From: Alligator mississippiensis | Lineage: Eukaryota; Chordata; Crocodylia; Alligatoridae | Length of the DNA: 64,000 nt | Direction: 5' to 3' | Assembly (NCBI RefSeq): GCF_030867095.1 | Contig: NC_081824.1 | Span: forward strand, 136,243,433-136,307,432 | Shown here: one piece after another, positions 42,301 through 48,300 of the stretch | How positions within the stretch are numbered: the stretch's first letter is position 1 | Layout of the letters: the number at the start of each line of letters is the position of its first letter | The notes under the pieces: model-generated | What the model was told of the DNA's origin: nothing | The model's input: the letters and a program-made list of their open reading frames with translations, nothing else | Database searches by the model: none | Position numbers and translations under genes: made by a program

Positions 42301-45300
42301 CTTGGAAGGGTTATTGTCTGTTTCAATAACATGAGCCTTTTTGGTTTCAAGGTGATTTAGTTATTTCTGTATAAAGTGACCTGATCTACTCTTTAAAATA
42401 TCTCCTTGCAGTATCTGTAGATAAGAACACCTTAGATATGTATAGTTGAATGCCAGTGAGCCAAACTAATCAGGTCCCACCCCTTTGTGGTTAGGAAGAT
42501 GTGGAGGTCTTGCTGGTTGCCAGATGGGGCCAGGAAGGAATTTTTCCCCCCTCCTGTTACTACAGGTGTCAAGGGTATTTTTTTCATCTTCATCAGAAAC
42601 ATTGGGTGTCGGCTGCAGCCAAGGCTGGGGATTTTCTGCCAATCCCTCTGCTGGGACTAAAGCCCCAATGTTCCCGGTCAGCATTTCACCCTGTCCAGTT
42701 CAGACCAATCACCGCATCTTGGGGTCAAGAAGGATTTTGTCCCATGGTCAGATTGGGTTGGACTGCAAGGGTTTTTGCTTCCTGTAAGGGGGACATAGGG
42801 GACATGGCCCTCTTCTTTGGATCTCTCAAGTGTATTTTAACAGCCCTTGCAGCAGTGGGACATTGGCAATGCCCATCTCCCCTGCATTACCTGTGGCAGG
42901 GAGAGCGTTCTTGATGTTTTTGGCAACATGCCTAGTAATTGCAAAGCAAGGTTATGTAGTTTTAGGAGTAGGATAGACAAGCACTTGTATGGGGAGGTTT
43001 GGATAGGGAGGTGGATAGAGATGATCCTGCCTTCAGCAAGGGCCTGAGCAAGTGACTGCCTCAGATCCCTCCCAGCCTTACTTCTCTGTTATTCTAGGCA
43101 ATCAATAACTGTATACTCTAACTGTGACCTCTACATGCTCCTATAGGTAACAGTCACAACTGATATGCACTCCTGAGTTGTTATGCTCCCCATTCCCTTT
43201 TGATGTCTGGAAAGAAACTGCACTGTAGAAACAACATGTGATTGATTGGGACACAGTTGTTTCATGTTTGCTGTCTTTAAGTCCAGCTGTCCTCAGAGAA
43301 ATGGCTGGGTACCAGTGGCACCTTCCTCCTCAACAGCTGCATTACCTGCAACTTGGAATTCACAGAGGGGTTTAAATCACAGGATTATTCACTGTGCCAG
43401 GCAGCAGTGCAAAGCCAGCACACCCTTAAGGGAGCTCACGCAGCAACTAAAGTATTAACTAAGTCCTTTGCAAGTGAAAGGCTTCCATTGCTGAGGAAGC
43501 ATAAACCAGAAGGATTCCAGCATGACTCCCAGATCCTGTCCTCCATATGCATTGCTGGCAGTGAGAATTTCCCCATTTGTAAAACTGAGCAAATGTAATC
43601 TGCAGTCACTGAGAGACCACTGTCGTGGAACCTTGTGATGCTGCTGGCATGTGGACTGGTCAGAACAGGGTTGTCATTTAAGTTAAAAGAAGTCTTTTTT
43701 ATTTTGCCTGGGCTTGGATAAGAGAACTAAATTGTCTGGCTTCACTTTAGGATTTTCATGCTCTACAACCACTTACCTCTTACACAGGGCTTTTCATCCA
43801 TAGATCTCCACATGCTTTCGAATTATCTCCTGCAGAAGCTAAGGCACAAGGAGAAGCTGTTTGCTCAGTGTCACCTACCAAGGTTGGGGCAGACTCTGGT
43901 ATTGAGCCTAGCTCTCCCGAGCTGCAACATCTTAAGTGCTACAACACACACCAGCATAACACAATGTGTGGGCTTGAAGTACTGTGGGCAGGGACACACA
44001 AGCTTTTTGCTAACTGGTTTCATGAATTTAAACCTCCTATTGATGTGCATGGTAAAGTTACACATTAATTTCCAAAACTTTCATCTTCAGACTGAAGAAC
44101 AAGCCTTTAATAGTGAGGGGACACACACACACACACACACATATCAAAGAAAAAGCTCTTCATGCTACACTCCAGACGGCTTCAAACAACTGGCTGTCTT
44201 TTTTTCCATTTCAGGAGTACAAGAGGAAGCACTGAAGCCTGTTCCACTAAGAACCCAAACTGTCATTAAACCAAAACCCCTTCCCAGCATTGCAAAGTCA
44301 GCATCCTTTCAGGGGTCACAACCAGGACCAGCACTGGTGCCCCATCGCCCACCACCCAAAGTTCCAACTGCTAAGAAGCCAGTGTCTCTGCAAAGGACAG
44401 GAGTCAAATCGGAAAATGTAAGACAGCTGCAGCAGAGCTCATCCCGCTTTTTGTTATGCACAGGAGAGGGAGGCTGTTTAACAGTTTGCATGAAGTCCTG
44501 TCATTTGAGCTCAAACTGATTCTTGCCAGATGTTGCCAAACTGTCATTGCATATTGCAGTCACTGTGACCTAGATACACAATAAATGAACCCCATATAAA
44601 AGAGATATTCATAGACCAGCATCAGGCACTTCGACAAGCTGTCACTAAATGGAGCTACCCTTATTAAGCTCTTCCTCAGTCCATCCCCCTCTTTTTGTTG
44701 CTGTCCTCTCTGACATTACATCACCTCTGCATTTCCCTATTTTATTTTCAGAGGTAATCCATTAGGATCCAGCTCCCAAAGCAGTGACTCCTCATTCCTG
44801 TGTTCATTTCTAGATTTTGCTCTACTGATCACACCACATCTGGAAACACCCCATAAGTGCATTTCTTTCAGACAGACCAGGAGGAAATTCTCAGTCTGTT
44901 AAAATAGTGAGATTTAGGGGGGTTTTGAGGCATATGAAGAATCTTATCTTAATAGTTCTCACCTCTATGCAAAGTGAAGACAAAGGTGCTTGGAAATCTT
45001 CGGAGGATTTTTGGCAGAAGGTGCTTTCAAAATAAAGCTCTCACAACTAATTTTGTTCTTGTGTAAGGAAAAGGGTCCCTTTCAAAACAAGACTCTGTGG
45101 GTTGGGTCTGAACCCTGAACAACAGGGGATAGGAAACCAGGGCTACTGTCCCATGGCAAATACCCTAAACATGAGGCTAGAGTTTCCCAGCAAGTGCTCT
45201 AGGAGCTATGAGGCTTTTATACAAGCGGCAGGTTCCCCAGCCACCACCTTTTTAAAAGGAAGAAGAGAGTTGCTCTTAGTCTTTTGAAAGGGTGGGTTTG

Positions 45301-48300
45301 CCCTCTGAGCTGTGGGCCCCCTGTGGGTGGCAGCACCTCCTAGAAACCCTGACTGAGGTACCTAGGAGATGGGATGTAAACACTTATCCCTATCCCTGGT
45401 AGTTCCCTGTTAACTAGTTGTAGGGACCCACTCGCTGACTATGCTGCCCTGAAGCTCTTTGCCTCACGTATTGGCCATTCTGGATTTAACTGTCCCCATG
45501 CACCATATAAGGAGCCTGGGCTCCAGGGTTTATTGAAGCTGCTGCATAGGCTAGCTGTACCCCAGACCTGCACCTGTAAAATAGCATAAAAGGGGATAAA
45601 ACATGCCCACTCACCTCACAGCATTGTTGAGAGGACTATTAAAGCATGAGAGTGTGCCCTGATGCCACACTAATTAAGACAGTATAAATACTATAGGTTG
45701 GTACAGGGGTCAGCAACCCCCAGGACGTGTGCCAGAACATGGTACATGGGGTCATTTTGTTTGACACACCACAGCTGACCTACGCCCCAGGCAGCTGCCA
45801 CCAGCCACAGAGCCCAGGCTGTTTGCAGCAGGCAGGTGGGAGGCTGCAAGCCCTGCTGCAAGCAGTCCAGTGTCTGTGGCAGGCAGCAGCTGCCCACTGG
45901 CAGGCAGCTGCACCAGGCTCCAGAACCCCAACCAGGCTGTGTGGTGACTGCAGCTGCATGCGTGCCTTGGGGGAGACAGCTGAGAAAGGCCCTGGGCAGC
46001 ACAACCCCAGTCCCTCCCCCACCATCCGCTCCAAGGTGTGTGTGCAGCTGCTGCCACCACAGAGCTGGTGCTAGGGCTGTAGAGCCTGGTGCAGTTATTT
46101 GCAGCCTCCTAGCTGCCTGCCACAGTCGGCATGGGCTCTGGGCAGTTGCAGCAGGTAGGCTGCAAACACCCACACCAGGGTCCAGAGCCCAAGCACCAGC
46201 TCCGTAGCAGTAGCAGATGCACACATGACTCGGGGTGCATGGCAGGGAAGGGGCTGGGGCAGCACAACCCTGGCTCCTCCTGTGCCATCCACCCGGAGGC
46301 ACGCGTGCACCCACATCCAGCATTGAGAATCAGGCCCCTCGCGGCTCTCCCACCGTCTGCCTCTGGCACATCAAGTTGAGGTGGGTCAAGTTTGGGGTGT
46401 TTTTGGCCAATCCAGCCAAAAGTGCTGCCAACCCCTGGACTGGTAGATTCCTTCACAATCTTCTCTCTGGCCCACTGCCAGAAAGTTAGTCTTTAGGCTC
46501 CTATTTCACCTCACACTGAAGGATACCATACAGCATCCCCTAAGAGATGGAATTCAAACAGCTTTCCACTGCACACAGCCACAGAGAAAAAAAAGAAGTG
46601 GAAACGAAACAGACATCCCCTTTCCCCTATGCATACATTTTAAGGAACAGTCTTGTTTCCCCATGTCCCCATCAACCAAGCATTGTTGAAAGAGCACAGA
46701 GAGAAGCTTCCGGTATTTCAAGGTTAGTTATGTGAAAGCACCTACACTACTATAAAGGGATCTCCCCCCTTCCCCATTTCTACCCAAGGAGGAAACGCAT
46801 CGAGTCAAATACAGCAATGTAATAGCAAAGGAGAACTATCCTGAATTCAATGTAAGATGCATTTCGAATCACATTACAACATCTGAGTTCATGCCCTTCT
46901 ATGCAGCAGGAGACTAGTTAAGAGTTAAAGTGGTTTCACTTAGCAACATCGAGACTGGGAAGTCTGAAATAATAGCTATCCTGATGTAATTAGCTGGAAC
47001 TAAAGTAATTTGGGCTTGAGGTTTTATCTAAGAGGGATATGTGGTATTGAAAAAAGTGATAAACTCCACATCGAGAATGTATTTTTAGATTTAAACCCTA
47101 GCATCAGAATTACGAGGAGCCACTGATGCACTCTCTGGGTTAGATGAAACTAATTGCCCTTAAGCCTCACATATCTTGAGACCCATGAGGGCCTGTGCTA
47201 ATGCCCATTAATTCAGCCTTACTTATGATTTAGCACTTCAATAGTAGAGCCAGTAAAAGGATCTGACATTTAGAGTGCATCAGAATTGTAGGGACTAAAG
47301 ATCTGGCCCCCAAGCAAAACTTAACATGAAAGAGAATGGTCACAAAGGGATGTATTTTTAACACAGAGTGAACAGGACATACGTTCCTAATTCCCCACAT
47401 AAAACATTAAATACTGGTACGCTAGAGTGATGCTGAAGAAGAGAACTGAGCAGCATCTGTTCTAAAGCAGTTGCTGTTTTGCCTGCTCTGGGTCCATATC
47501 TTTTTCAGTGTCTTCAACCTCCCCTGCTTCCCCCAGTAAGTCACTCAGTAGAACTCAGGTCTTTTCTACTGCACTCCCTGTTGGATTAACCTCCCAACCC
47601 CAGGGCAGGTCTCATGCTGTCACCAAGCCTGAATTTAAAACACTGCTCTTTCTTTTGTTCTCCATTCTCAGACCATGTCTCCAGAAGAGCAGTCTGACCA
47701 GCAGACAAACCACCCTCCCTTTGGCTTGCCAGATCCTTGTCTCGAAGCCAGCACCATCACAAGCCCCACAAGAGTCACTCCAGTCCCTAAGCCAAGAACA
47801 ACACAGCCTGGGAAAATTCTTCAGAGAAGGAAGAGCAGTGAGAGGCCACCTCCCTCGCCAGACAGTCTGGAGGCAGACATGCTGCATTCACCCAACTCCT
47901 CCTTTGCCCCGAAGATCCCACCAAGAAGGAAGAAGTCTGCCCCTGCTGCTATCCACCTGCACGTGCTCCAGAGTAGTAACAGTCTGCTTCTCAGGGGCTT
48001 ATCACTCAATTTCAACAACAACAACAGTCCTTCTGCCATCCAGGATTCAGACATCCTCTCTCCCAGGCAGTCCGATTTTTCAGCCCTGATGGCCATGGCC
48101 AGCCCTCAAAACGATGGCACCAAGTGTGTGACACCAACACCTTCAGACTTGATTGCTGACCTACAGGGCCCTCCTGCCACAAGCAGTCAGCAGCCACCAC
48201 TCTTAGACACCAGCTCCCTTACAGAGGATACCAATCTTCTGGACCTGGACACTGATTTTCCCTGTCCTCATCCCACACCATCTGTACCAAGTACTCCTCC

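Noticed and set aside
42501..42914. 137-codon + frame in the CR1-tailed repeat
   Set aside because: No endonuclease or polymerase motif and it overlaps other open frames; a repeat artefact.
43758..44519. 253-codon + frame
   Set aside because: Runs through intron, the AC repeat and exon v; only the exon v part in its own splice frame is real.
45691..46323. 210-codon minus-strand frame and several overlapping frames on both strands
   Set aside because: They lie inside the G+C-rich hAT element, are Cys/Trp/Ala-rich without domains, and arise from low stop-codon density.
47508..48089. 193-codon + frame overlapping the last exon
   Set aside because: Wrong frame relative to the spliced SYNJ2 protein. 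The correct frame carries the conserved [11 protein letters not shown] block.
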